Shown here piece after piece: positions 44,395 through 52,919 of a stretch of 64,000 bases of DNA. The notes beneath the pieces were generated by a model. It saw only the letters and a list, made by a program, of their open reading frames with translations, searched no databases and was not told the origin of the DNA. Source of the DNA: Bog-473 sp963821755 (lineage in GTDB: Bacteria > Actinomycetota > Acidimicrobiia > Acidimicrobiales > RAAP-2); NCBI GenBank assembly GCA_963821755.1, contig CAWGEX010000002.1, forward strand, positions 952,552 through 1,016,551, written 5' to 3'. Numbering within the stretch: position 1 is the first letter of the stretch; every line of letters starts with the position of its first letter. A program made the position numbers and the translations under genes.

Positions 44395-44634
44395 ATGCGA
44401 GTGAACATGCACGAAGCGAAGACGAACCTGTCAAAACTTGTTGCTGCCGTCGAATCTGGAGAGGCCGGCGAAGTCGAGATTGCACGTGCTGGCCGTGTAG
44501 TGGCCCGCATCGTGCCGGCCCATCCCCGCTCGGCTCGGACCCCTGGATACTGGGCCGGGCGTGTCCGCATTGGACCCGATTTCGATGACCTGCCAGAGAG
44601 TGTCGCCGCTGCATTTCATGGCGACGATCTGTGA
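44395..44634 (+). CDS. Phd/YefM-type antitoxin
   Basis: A 79-residue antitoxin: the N-terminal VNMHEAKTNLSKLVAAVESGEAGEVEIARAGRVVARIVP is the Phd/YefM DNA-binding fold, and the C-terminal acidic tail (PDFDDLPESVAAAFHGDDL) is the usual toxin-wrapping part. It overlaps the toxin gene by 4 bases, the standard arrangement. ATG at 44395. Confidence 0.92.
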   Translation: MRVNMHEAKTNLSKLVAAVESGEAGEVEIARAGRVVARIVPAHPRSARTPGYWAGRVRIGPDFDDLPESVAAAFHGDDL

Positions 44635-45011
44635 AGGTCCTACTCGACACCGACATCTTGCTGTGGTGGCTGTCGGCCGATCCGAGTCTTCCGCCGCTCG
44701 CCGAAGGTGCAATCGCCGACCCCGATGTCGAGGTGTGGGTTTCGGCGGCAACTGCGTGGGAGATCGCTATCAAACGAGCGGCTGGTCGCCTCGAGGCTCC
44801 GGATGATCTGCTGGACGCCTTGTCAGCAAACGACTTTGACTCGCTCCCGATCACGGTTGGCCATGCCCTTGCCGCCGGCGCCCTTCCGGACCACCATGCC
44901 GACCCATTCGACCGGATGTTAATCGCACAGGCCAGAGCCGAAGGATTGACGCTCATTTCGGTCGACGGTCGATTCCCCGGTTATGACGTTGATCTCTTGC
45001 CGCTCGATTGA
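44631..45011 (+). CDS. PIN-domain toxin (VapC-like)
   Basis: A 126-residue PIN-domain ribonuclease toxin. The acidic active-site set is visible: D6 in LLDTDILLWW, E44 in ATAWEIAIK, D91/D94 in HHADPFDRMLIAQA and D112 in ISVDGRF. Length is normal for VapC. GTG start overlapping the antitoxin stop. The target RNA is unknown. Overall GC is slightly lower than in neighbours, fitting a mobile module. Confidence 0.92.
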   Translation: MKVLLDTDILLWWLSADPSLPPLAEGAIADPDVEVWVSAATAWEIAIKRAAGRLEAPDDLLDALSANDFDSLPITVGHALAAGALPDHHADPFDRMLIAQARAEGLTLISVDGRFPGYDVDLLPLD

Positions 45012-45058
45012 CTCCCGGGAGCCAGCCACGCCAGTTCTGCCGCCCAGTTACGGATCGC

Positions 45059-45249
45059 CCCGGCGATGCGCACGTGTGAGCCGGTGCGTTACTCGTCGGG
45101 AGAGGGTCGCTCCGGTTCACCGTGGGCGGCGTTGGCGAAGCCGGCTCGCCAGTAGGGCTTGGCCGAGATCTGCGCGGTCGTCAGACCACGCTCCAGAAGC
45201 GTCCTTCGCCTGTCGGCCACCACCCGTGACTCACCGGCCAGGTAGGCGT
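45059..45249 (-). pseudogene. Duplicated 3' fragment of the siderophore-interacting protein gene
   Basis: This 191-base stretch matches 47483-47673 with about five mismatches (near 97% identity). On the minus strand it corresponds to roughly the last 54 codons of the intact SIP gene plus its stop and 30 bases beyond. There is no start, no FAD domain, and nothing upstream continues it, so it is a non-functional copy. It lies between the VapC-like toxin gene and the sterol desaturase gene. Confidence 0.9.
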
Positions 45250-45278
45250 CGGGTGCCTGACGTTTCAATACGGCTGGG

Positions 45279-46196
45279 TCAATACGGCGGAGTCGGGTCG
45301 ACGTCCACCGTCAGGAGTCCCGGTGAGGCCGTCTGACTGGTCCGACGGAAGGGCCAGGCCAGCTGGTACAGGTAGCCCTTGGGTGGCTGCTCTTGGATTC
45401 CGTAGCCTTCCGGCATCTTTCCAGTTGGCAAGTGCAGCGTTCCGAAGAGCAGATCCAGCCAGGGGAACTCGCCGGCAAAGTTGCTGTTGTAGGCGGCGGG
45501 GTCGGCCGAATGGTGCCAGTGGTGAAACTCTGGCGTGGCCACGATCCAGCGCAACGGACCGAAGCGGAACCGCACATTTGCATGGATGAAGAGGGCCTGG
45601 AAGGTGATCAGCACCACAAACGCTCCCAGCACTCCCTTCGTGAAGCCCAGAGCGACCAGAGGCAGGACCGTGCACGAGCGGGTGAAGGCCTGGTCAACCG
45701 GGTGGAGGCGTCCTGCGGCCAGCCAGTCCATTTCGGCGACGGAATGGTGAACGCGGTGGAACTTCCACAGCACCGGGACCCTATGTGTTGCCCTGTGGGC
45801 CCAATAGCCGGACAATCCGGCCAAGACGAAGGCCTCGCTGGTTTGGAGATAGAGCGGCTGTTGAGCAACGGCCGAACGCACGGCTCCGGGAACGACGGCC
45901 GATATGGCTGTTCCCACGGAGAGGACGGCCACAATCAAGAGGAACGTCGTCAGGAGATTGTTCACTACGAAGTGGACGAGGTCCGTGCGCCAACCGGCGC
46001 GAAAGACCCGCTGGGAATGGAGAGCGAAAATCCGCTCCATCGGAACAAAGATGGCAGCCAGCACCGCCAATCCGAAGATAAGTCGACTGCGCACGATCAA
46101 TGCGCCAAAGAAGATGGTCGCTGTCGCCGCGGCAATGATGACGTCGTGAGTCTTGAGCCGCCCGGGACCGGTGACGAATCCTGTCGCGGAACTCAT
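45279..46196 (-). CDS. Sterol desaturase/fatty acid hydroxylase family protein
   Basis: A 305-residue membrane di-iron oxygenase. The three histidine clusters are clear: HRATH (H134-H138), HRVHH (H147-H151) and HHWHH (H225-H229). Several membrane helices precede and separate them. Members hydroxylate or desaturate lipids, sterols or carotenoids; the substrate is unknown. ATG 46196 is preferred, since the 28 residues from the earlier GTG-type start (46280) lack family features. Confidence 0.88.
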   Translation of the reverse strand: MSSATGFVTGPGRLKTHDVIIAAATATIFFGALIVRSRLIFGLAVLAAIFVPMERIFALHSQRVFRAGWRTDLVHFVVNNLLTTFLLIVAVLSVGTAISAVVPGAVRSAVAQQPLYLQTSEAFVLAGLSGYWAHRATHRVPVLWKFHRVHHSVAEMDWLAAGRLHPVDQAFTRSCTVLPLVALGFTKGVLGAFVVLITFQALFIHANVRFRFGPLRWIVATPEFHHWHHSADPAAYNSNFAGEFPWLDLLFGTLHLPTGKMPEGYGIQEQPPKGYLYQLAWPFRRTSQTASPGLLTVDVDPTPPY

Positions 46197-46337
46197 CTCG
46201 GCATGCTCGCGCTTCTGCAGCACGGGGACAATGCAACTCACGGGATCCTCACAATCCCCTAACAGTCCCCAATCACTCAACCAGGCAAGGTCCTACTCGA
46301 CACCCATACTTTGCCGCGGCCGGGCGATGGTCCGCCG

Positions 46338-46781
46338 TTACTCCGAGGCAGCCACACCGTGGTCCACCGCGGCCACTAGGCGAGCCATCATGTCGGGATA
46401 GAAGGAGCGGAGCTTTCGGTGGACGATCCGCCCGAGCAGGGTCGTGTCCCAATTGCCCTCCCAGCGGATGTGGGTCCCCGCCGGGGTTGGCGTCAGGGTC
46501 ACCTCGGCCCGATAGTTGCGGACCGGAATACCCCGAATCACCGTGTAGACGAGACGCCGGCACTCTTCGATCTCCAGTACCCGCTCTACCGAGGTCGTCC
46601 GCCCCGTGCGAAACCATTGGATGGCCCCGACCCCGTGTGCCGATTCGTCTCCGGGGCTCTCGTAGCCGCTGGCATCCCATGGACCCCACTGGGCAAAGGT
46701 GGTGGCGTCCGAGACGAGGCTCCAGACGGCCCCGGGGTCGGCTCGGGACGTGCCTTCGGCCTCGACGTGCAGTTGCGTCAT
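46338..46781 (-). CDS. SRPBCC family protein (polyketide cyclase/dehydrase-like)
   Basis: A 147-residue START-fold protein: VEAEGTSRADPGAVWSLVSDATTFAQWGPWD at the N-terminus and THIRWEGNWDTTLLGRIVHRKL near the end. Divergent from a TetR gene with a palindrome between them, which suggests that the TetR protein controls both. Ligand unknown. Confidence 0.82.
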   Translation of the reverse strand: MTQLHVEAEGTSRADPGAVWSLVSDATTFAQWGPWDASGYESPGDESAHGVGAIQWFRTGRTTSVERVLEIEECRRLVYTVIRGIPVRNYRAEVTLTPTPAGTHIRWEGNWDTTLLGRIVHRKLRSFYPDMMARLVAAVDHGVAASE

Positions 46782-46824
46782 GGTTCCTCGCTGTCCGCGT
46801 CAACTGTGGCTGGTTGGCTGGGAC

Positions 46825-46840
46825 TGTACCAAATGGTACA
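46825..46840. promoter_or_regulatory. Perfect palindrome between SRPBCC and TetR genes
   Basis: Arms TGTACC and GGTACA with an AAAT centre, 44-59 bases before the SRPBCC ATG and 8 bases before the TetR GTG. Its position between divergent genes makes it a strong candidate operator for the adjacent TetR regulator. Confidence 0.68.
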
Positions 46841-46847
46841 TTTGACC

Positions 46848-47450
46848 GTGACCGCCTCGCAAGCCAGGGATCGCCTCCTCGCCGCTGCCGTGCAGCAGGC
46901 CTCGGCCGGCGGGATCGCTGACCTCAGTCTGCGCGAGCTGGCCTCGGCGATCGGCACCAGCCACCGGATGCTCATCTATCACTTCGGTTCCCGCGAGGGT
47001 CTCTTGATCGCCGTGACTCAGGCCGTTGAGGTCAGAGAGAGGACGGCACTCTTGGACTCAGGCGTCACCCCCGACGACGCCTGGGCGTCGTGGCAGCGAC
47101 TCAGTGATCCGAAGATGTGGCCCCAGGAGCGGCTGTTCTTCGAGCTCTACTCCTATGCCCTGCTCGGGCGGCCGGGTACCGAGCAATTCCTTACGGGAAT
47201 CGTCGAGGCATGGGTGGCGCCGATCGCCACCGCCTTGGTGCAGATGGGCGTTGATCCGGAACTCGCCCGAACGGACGCGCGACTGGGTGTCGCGGTGGCG
47301 CGCGGCCTGCTGCTCGACCTCCTGGCCACCGGTGACCGCGACGGGGCGAGCGCGGCGTACCAGCGGTTCCTCCGGCTCATGACGCACTCTCGCACCGCCG
47401 CCGACGACCTTCGTTCGGATCCTGAAGTGCCGGGCCTTGCTCCGATGTGA
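46848..47450 (+). CDS. TetR family transcriptional regulator
   Basis: A 200-residue regulator. Helix-turn-helix region: ARDRLLAAAVQQASAGGIADLSLRELASAIGTSHRMLIYHFGSREGLL. GTG 46848 is chosen because an in-frame ATG at 46833 overlaps the palindrome and the conserved sequence starts after the GTG. The ligand domain is not recognisable. It likely represses itself and the divergent SRPBCC gene. Confidence 0.87.
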   Translation: MTASQARDRLLAAAVQQASAGGIADLSLRELASAIGTSHRMLIYHFGSREGLLIAVTQAVEVRERTALLDSGVTPDDAWASWQRLSDPKMWPQERLFFELYSYALLGRPGTEQFLTGIVEAWVAPIATALVQMGVDPELARTDARLGVAVARGLLLDLLATGDRDGASAAYQRFLRLMTHSRTAADDLRSDPEVPGLAPM

Positions 47451-47482
47451 CTGAGGCCACTCCGCCGGGTCGAGTGCGTCGT

Positions 47483-47673
47483 CCCGGCGATGCGCACGTG
47501 TGAGCCGGTGCGTTACTCGTCGGGAGAGGGTCGCTCCGGTTCACCGTGGGCGGCGTTGGCGACGCCGGCTCGCCAGTAGGGCTTGGCCGAGATCTGCGCG
47601 GTCGTCAGACCACGCTCCAGAAGCGTCCTGCGCATGTCGGCCACCACCCGCAACTCACCGGCCAGGTAGGCGT
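47483..47673. repeat. Parent copy of the 191-bp duplicated segment
   Basis: The 3' end and downstream flank of the intact SIP gene. The second copy is at 45059-45249 in the same orientation, 2.4 kb away, so recombination between the copies could delete the sterol desaturase, SRPBCC and TetR genes. Confidence 0.92.
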
Positions 47674-48337
47674 GGCCCCGTCCGGTGGGAAGTTCGAGCC
47701 CGTCGAGGGCGGCGACCAGCTTGGCGCTCGAGGCCGGGTCCGCCCCGGCGCGGTGCACCCAGTGCACGCCGATCGGCCGGCCGTCGGCGGCGCTGACCTG
47801 TTGTTGGTCGGCCACTCCATCGACCTCGAGCACAACGAGGGCGTCCTCCGGCGTCGGCAGAGATTCGGCCATGGCCAGGGAGGCCGGCATGGCGGAGTCG
47901 TCACCGGCGAAGAGGTGCCAGTCGGCCTCGGGCTGCACGGTCACCTTGCCGCGTGGCCCGATGGCCTCGATCCGTTGGCCCGGTTGACACGACGCGGCCC
48001 AGGCTGCCGCGGGGCCATCGCCGTGGAGCACGACATCGATGTCGAGGGATGCGGCGGCACGGTCCAAGGACCGGATGGTGTAGCGGCGCCGGAATGACCC
48101 GTCTCCGGGACCCGGCACCGCCAGCATGAGATCCTGACCGGGCTGGTACGAGAGACGGCCCAATCCCGGTGCCGTGCAACGGATGCGCCGCATGGAAGGG
48201 CTGATCGCCCCGACGGCGGTGACCTCGAGGTCCCACAGTGAGACGTCGCCCAGGCGGCTGAGCAGTGCGGAGGACTCAAGCGAGGGACGGCCGGCGGCCT
48301 CGCCGTCACTGGTCGCATCACCACCGTCGACGGCCAT
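47513..48337 (-). CDS. Siderophore-interacting protein (FAD/NAD(P)H ferric-chelate reductase-like)
   Basis: A 274-residue SIP/ViuB-type flavoprotein that reduces ferric siderophores in the cytoplasm. The FAD motif RRYTIRS is at 84-90; the second domain shows FAGDDSAMPASLAMAESLP and the C-terminal GHAYLAGELRVVADMRRTLLERG, WRAG. The first 30 residues are low-complexity. It overlaps nothing but ends inside the duplicated segment. The upstream MFS gene is only 3 bases away, so the two are probably an operon for siderophore export and use, which is an inference. Confidence 0.88.
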   Translation of the reverse strand: MAVDGGDATSDGEAAGRPSLESSALLSRLGDVSLWDLEVTAVGAISPSMRRIRCTAPGLGRLSYQPGQDLMLAVPGPGDGSFRRRYTIRSLDRAAASLDIDVVLHGDGPAAAWAASCQPGQRIEAIGPRGKVTVQPEADWHLFAGDDSAMPASLAMAESLPTPEDALVVLEVDGVADQQQVSAADGRPIGVHWVHRAGADPASSAKLVAALDGLELPTGRGHAYLAGELRVVADMRRTLLERGLTTAQISAKPYWRAGVANAAHGEPERPSPDE

Positions 48338-48340
48338 GGC

Positions 48341-49913
48341 CTACGCCGTCTCGGGCCGCACGTTGGAAGTGGTCGGCGTCGAACCAAGGCGGGGTTGTGC
48401 GCCGGCGTCGCCCACGGCCTCGTCCTCGGTGAGTTCGACCTCGCTCTCGAGCGTCTTCTTGCCGATGGAGGGGACGATGAACGAGGCCGCGAAGGCAACG
48501 AGGCCGAGGATCGAGGCCACCTCGAACGCCCGGGCGTAGCCCGCGGTCAACGCCACCGCGGTGGACACCGAGCCTTGGCCGGCCCGCAACACCGAGTGGG
48601 TGTGGTCGATGGCCACCGTGGCCAGGATGGCCAGACCGAGCGAGCCGCCCATCTGTCGCGAGGTGTTGAGGACTCCCGAGGCCAGCCCGGCCTCCGTGAA
48701 GTGCACTCCCGATGTAGCGGCCGAAGCCAGCGGCGTGAAGAGCAGGCCGAGGGCCAATGAGATCACGCAACCCGGACCGAAGACGTGAGTCCAATAAGTG
48801 CTGGTGGATTGAATCTGGGAGAGCCAGGCGAACCCGCCGCACGCCAGGGCCGTTCCCACCAAGAGGAGGGGCCGCACGCCGAGCCGGGAAAGGAGACGAG
48901 AGCTCACCTGCGCACCGATGATGATGGAGATCGCCATGGGCAAAAAGGCCAGTCCGGCTTTGAGCGCTCCGAAGCCGAGGACGTTCTGCAGGTAGAGCGA
49001 CATGAAGTACCACATCGAGAAGAAGGCGGCACCCACCAGGAACATGACGAAGTTGGACCCGCTCACCGACCGCGATCGGAACAGTCGGAACGGCACCAGA
49101 GGGGTGGATGCCACCTTGAGCTCGATGAAGGCGAAGATGGCCAACAACACCGCTGCCACGGCCAGAATCGAAAGGGTGTACGACGATCCCCAGGCGTGGG
49201 TGTCGGTCCCGACGATGGCGAAGATGAGCGCCCCCAGTCCGGCCGTCACGGTGATGGCGCCGCCGATGTCCAGCTTGGTCGCCCGCTCACCGCGCGGATC
49301 GCTTGGCCTCGGTGAGGTACAGGAGTGCCGCCGCGCCGGCGGCGACGCCGATGGGGATATTGACGAACAGGACCCAACGCCACGAGGCTTCGGCCGTGAG
49401 GACGCCCCCGAGGAGGGAACCGGCCGCCCCGCCCGCGCCCGCCACCGCGCTCCAGGCCCCGAGGGCCTTGGCCAGCCGGACCCCCGAGAACGTCGTGACG
49501 ATGATGGTGAGGGTGGCGGGCGACAAGAAGGCTCCACCGATGCCCTGCACGGCGCGGGCCGTGGTCAGCCAGGCCGAGTTCTGGGCCAGACCTCCGGCCA
49601 GACTGGCCAGGGTGAAGACGGTCAACCCGAACAGGTAGACCCGGCGGCGGCCGAAGAGATCGGCGGCGCGGCCGCCCAAGAGCAGGAACCCGGCGAACGT
49701 CAGCACATAGGCGTTGACGACCCACTGCAGACCGGTCGGGCTGTACCTGAGGTCCCGTCCGATCGAGGGAAGGGCCACGTTGACGATCGAGACATCGAGC
49801 ACCACCATGAACTGGGCCACACAGGCGATCGACAGGATGACCCAATCGGGGACACGACGGCCGTTTGGCGTGCTCAGGATGCCGTTTTCGGTACTGAGGG
49901 AGTCCGTCATCAA
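48341..49913 (-). pseudogene. MFS transporter, DHA2/EmrB-QacA type, frameshifted
   Basis: A 14-helix drug/siderophore-type exporter split into two frames. From ATG-type start 49913: VVLDVSIVNVALPSIGRDL and GGRAADLFGRRRVYLFGL (motif A), RAVQGIGGAFLSPATLTI, down to LTEAKRSAR and a TGA at 49287. The continuation (DPRGERATKLDIGGAITVTAG and the remaining helices) is in another frame to 48341. Skipping one base near 49295-49305 rejoins them as one protein of about 523 residues. Adjacent to the SIP gene. Real pseudogene or sequence error. Confidence 0.82.
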
Positions 49914-50149
49914 GAATTCTGCGCCTCGCTATTCATTGCCGTCGAACCGACTCGAACCGGAAAACCGCGAGTGTAAGAGGTGGTGGTGACGCCGCTGACC
50001 GTGTCACCCTGACGCTTCGCCCGTGCTGCGTCTTTATACCCTGTTGCAGCGCCAGATCGACCGGGATGTTCCCGTGGGAAAACCTACGGAGCCCGGTCCC
50101 TCGTCCGGCGCCCCCGATGCGGAAGCTGGGTCACCCGCAACAAGGCGGA

Positions 50150-50851
50150 TCAGTGATGGCTCTCGGCCACGAGAGTGACGCAGCACCGACCGGGAGCCGG
50201 ATCGAGCCGGACGACCGCTGGAATTCCAGCCGCCTCAGTCACGCCGGTGATGAGCTCGTGGTTCATTCCGCACACCAGTTCTCGGTGCTCTTCGGCCAGG
50301 GCGTGAAACGGGCAGTTGGCCAGCGTCATGGTGTTCCCCTCGATCCGCGGCGCGTAGCCGTGCCGTGACAGAAGATCCGACAGGCCCTCGATCGGTGTCT
50401 TCTGCTGCGCCTCCGTGGACTCGGTCCGGATCCCGATGGCGTGCCCGTGCTCCCGGGCCACCACCCGGAGCGCTTCGAGAGTGCTGATCGAGCCGTCCGC
50501 CGCTTTCTCCACCGCCCGAGCCAGAAGCAGCGCGGCCACGTCGTAGTGACGTTCCGGGACGCTCAGCGAGATCTCGCCCGCAGCCCGACGGTACAGCTTG
50601 GCCGGTCGGCCGGCTCCGGGTCCCCCCCGCCCCTCGGGTCGGCGAAACTCGACATCGAGCAGGCCCAAATCGGCCAACTTGTCGAGATGGAACGCCACGA
50701 CCGATCTGGACAAACCCAGCGCGGCGGCGGCAGTTTCGCGGCTCACCCCGGTGTCCTGATCAGCCAGGTAGCCATAGAGCCGACGCCGCATCGGCTCGTT
50801 CAAAGAGGCCAGGGCGGCCAGCCGGTCGGCTTCGGAGTCCACTCGCGTCAT
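50150..50851 (-). CDS. Winged-helix regulator with C-terminal Cys/His sensor domain (SufR-like)
   Basis: A 233-residue regulator. N-terminal DNA-binding segment: GVSRETAAAALGLSRSVVAFHLDKLADLGLLD, then GAGRPAKLYRRA typical of SufR-like proteins. The C-terminal half has C180 and H183 (NCPFHALAEEH), C194 (LVCGMNHEL) and C223/C224, candidate ligands for an iron-sulfur cluster or metal. No suf genes are nearby. It diverges from folE; its promoter zone adjoins that of folE, so it may regulate folE or itself. ATG 50851 chosen over 50863. Confidence 0.82.
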   Translation of the reverse strand: MTRVDSEADRLAALASLNEPMRRRLYGYLADQDTGVSRETAAAALGLSRSVVAFHLDKLADLGLLDVEFRRPEGRGGPGAGRPAKLYRRAAGEISLSVPERHYDVAALLLARAVEKAADGSISTLEALRVVAREHGHAIGIRTESTEAQQKTPIEGLSDLLSRHGYAPRIEGNTMTLANCPFHALAEEHRELVCGMNHELITGVTEAAGIPAVVRLDPAPGRCCVTLVAESHH

Positions 50852-50868
50852 TCTAAAACACATTTAAG

Positions 50869-50897
50869 TTGACGGAATCTCTCCCGCGTTCTAACAT
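50869..50897 (+). promoter_or_regulatory. Sigma-70-like promoter for folE
   Basis: A -35 TTGACG (50869-50874), 17-base spacer and -10 TAACAT (50892-50897), about 58 bases before the folE ATG. It is immediately next to the start of the divergent SufR-like regulator. Confidence 0.6.
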
Positions 50898-50955
50898 CAA
50901 TGAAAGTAGTATTTAGAGGGGGACAACCGCCACCGGCCGTCCAGAAAGGGAGCTG

Positions 50956-51621
50956 ATGACAACCGCGACCGTGCCTGAGGGTCCGGATGGTCCGCCTGAC
51001 ACCATCCTCAAGCCCCTGTGGGGAGAGGGCCGCCCGTCCGAGGATCCAGCATCGGGCGGAGGGGCCGGAACGGTCGATCTGGCTCGAGCGTCCCGGGCCG
51101 TCGGGGATCTCCTCGAAGCACTGGGAATCGATCGAAGTGCCGAAAGCCTGGCCGACACGCCGGCGCGCGTGGCCCGGGCCTACGCCGAGATGCTGACGCC
51201 GGAGCCCTTCGATGCCACCACCTTCCCCAACGATGAGGGCTACGACGAACTGGTGGTGGTCAGGGACATCCCGTTCGCTTCTCTCTGCGAGCACCACCTC
51301 CTCCCATTCTCCGGTGTGGCGCACGTGGCCTATCTGCCCGGCGCGCGCTTGCTCGGGCTCTCCAAACTGGCCCGCGTGGTGACGCACTATGCCCACCGAC
51401 TGCAGGTCCAAGAACGTCTGACGAACCAGGTGGCCGAATGGCTGATGCTCGAGCTGAGCCCCAAAGGTGTCGGCGTGGTCATGGAAGCCGAGCATGCCTG
51501 CATGTCATTGCGAGGGATACGGGCCACGGGTGCTCGGACGGTGACGTCTTCACTGCTCGGACTGGTGCGCGACGACGAACGCACCCGGGCCGAGTTCTTG
51601 ACACTCGTGGGATCCCGTTGA
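50956..51621 (+). CDS. folE: GTP cyclohydrolase I
   Basis: A 221-residue enzyme turning GTP into 7,8-dihydroneopterin triphosphate, the first step to folate and pterins. Zinc ligands are C111 and H114 in ASLCEHHLLPFSG and C182 in EHACMSLRG. LPGARLLGLSKLARVV and QVQERLTNQVA are family hallmarks. N-terminal 40 residues are variable. ATG at 50956 with GGGAGCTG upstream. It is not next to other folate genes; no folB, folP or folK is in view. Confidence 0.95.
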   Translation: MTTATVPEGPDGPPDTILKPLWGEGRPSEDPASGGGAGTVDLARASRAVGDLLEALGIDRSAESLADTPARVARAYAEMLTPEPFDATTFPNDEGYDELVVVRDIPFASLCEHHLLPFSGVAHVAYLPGARLLGLSKLARVVTHYAHRLQVQERLTNQVAEWLMLELSPKGVGVVMEAEHACMSLRGIRATGARTVTSSLLGLVRDDERTRAEFLTLVGSR

Positions 51622-51742
51622 TGAGGCCGCCGGGACGGCGCCGCCGTCGGCGCCTCTGTCAGCCGCCGCTCGATGGACGCAACCTGGCGCGCACCGAGGG
51701 CGAGACGGTCACCTCGATCGCCGGAACAAAGGAGACAACGGC

Positions 51743-52315
51743 ATGAGGAAGTTCTCGATACGCCCCACGTTGACGCTCAAGGGCCGCACGTTCAAGGGCT
51801 TGCGTGGCTGGTCCGGCAAACCGCTGCACCCTCCGCTCACCGATATCCCGATCACCGCGTACATTTTTGCGGCCGCGTTCGACGTCATTTCATTCGCCGG
51901 AGGCCGGAACCACACATGGTCGCGAGAGTTGTGGCACGCGGCCACCTGGATCTTCATCGGTGGAGCCGCCATCTCGGTGTTGGCCGCCGTGACGGGTTTG
52001 ATGGACGCCTGGAAATCCTCCGAGGGCGGGACGCAGGCTCGTCGCACCATCAATACCCACGCCACCATCATGAGCACCGTTACCGTGCTGGCGCTGGCCG
52101 ACATCGTGTGGCGGCTCAGCAGCTACCACACCGCCGTGGTCACGCCGGTCGGCATCATGGTCCTCTCTGTGGTGATCGCGGCGCTGGTATCGGTCGGCGC
52201 CACCTTCGGTGGCTCGTTGGTCTACGAATACGGCTTCAATGTCGAGACGGCGGGTGACAGCCCGGTATGGCACAAGTCGGAAACCGACGTCTTCCCTGGG
52301 CAGCACGATCAGTAG
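51743..52315 (+). CDS. DUF2231 membrane protein
   Basis: A 190-residue protein with the DUF2231 hallmark GKPLHPPLTDIPITAYIFAAAFD, then four hydrophobic helices. The domain is predicted to be membrane-bound and occurs near heme or redox proteins; no function is established. The C-terminus is polar and acidic (HKSETDVFPGQHDQ). It follows folE by 120 bases on the same strand. Confidence 0.82.
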   Translation: MRKFSIRPTLTLKGRTFKGLRGWSGKPLHPPLTDIPITAYIFAAAFDVISFAGGRNHTWSRELWHAATWIFIGGAAISVLAAVTGLMDAWKSSEGGTQARRTINTHATIMSTVTVLALADIVWRLSSYHTAVVTPVGIMVLSVVIAALVSVGATFGGSLVYEYGFNVETAGDSPVWHKSETDVFPGQHDQ

Positions 52316-52351
52316 ACCGGAACTGATCGGAGGCCGGCGGCGGGCAGTGCG

Positions 52352-52768
52352 TCAGGAAGCCCGCCAGAAGAACTCCAGTTGGATGTTGTCGGGATCACGA
52401 AAGGTGAGCATGGCGTTGCGGGTGTATGACGGTTCGGTGATGCCCGAGTGCGCCACGCCGAGGGCGTCGAGGTGTGCCACCCACTCGTCCAGGTCGGCCC
52501 GGCTCGCGACGAGGAACTCGAGATGGTCGAGGCCGGTGCGAAACTCGCTGAAGGGCTCTCCGGGATTGGTCGAGTGATGTACCAGGCAGATCTCGAGATC
52601 GGTGGAGGGCTCGCGCAAGCACACATAGCCCATCGGCACGTCCGGACCGATGATCTGCGGATATTGGTACGTCACCTCCATCCCGAGGACCTCGGAGTAG
52701 AAGACTGCACTTCGAAGCGGGTCGCGGACGGAGAGATTCGCCGACAGGCGCCCGGTGATCGACGGCAT
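52352..52768 (-). CDS. VOC family protein
   Basis: A 138-residue glyoxalase-like protein: RLSANLSVRDPLRSAVFYSEVLGMEVTY, DLEICLVHHSTN, GLDHLEFLVASRADLDEWVAHLDALG and FRDPDNIQLEFFW, with histidine/glutamate residues at ligand-like positions. ATG 52768 starts the conserved sequence; the frame extends to 52813 without family similarity. Substrate unknown. Confidence 0.83.
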   Translation of the reverse strand: MPSITGRLSANLSVRDPLRSAVFYSEVLGMEVTYQYPQIIGPDVPMGYVCLREPSTDLEICLVHHSTNPGEPFSEFRTGLDHLEFLVASRADLDEWVAHLDALGVAHSGITEPSYTRNAMLTFRDPDNIQLEFFWRAS

Positions 52769-52863
52769 CGGCCCGAGTCTGCCACCTTCCTCTGAACGGA
52801 TGCCTCCATCCACGACCTACCGCGGACGCGACCGGGCCGAGCATTTCACGCGAGCGGTGACGC

Positions 52864-52898
52864 GCCGATGGCGGGGGTACGACTCCCCCGCCATCGGC
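52864..52898 (-). terminator. Strong hairpin downstream of the second liv operon
   Basis: Perfect 14-bp inverted repeat (52864-52877 with 52885-52898), 7-base loop, 22 bases after the stop of the substrate-binding gene. It lacks a clear U-run, so it may be a Rho-independent-like terminator of the GC-rich type or an mRNA-stabilising end. Confidence 0.65.
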
Positions 52899-52919
52899 AA
52901 CGCCATGCAGAGTGGCTGG

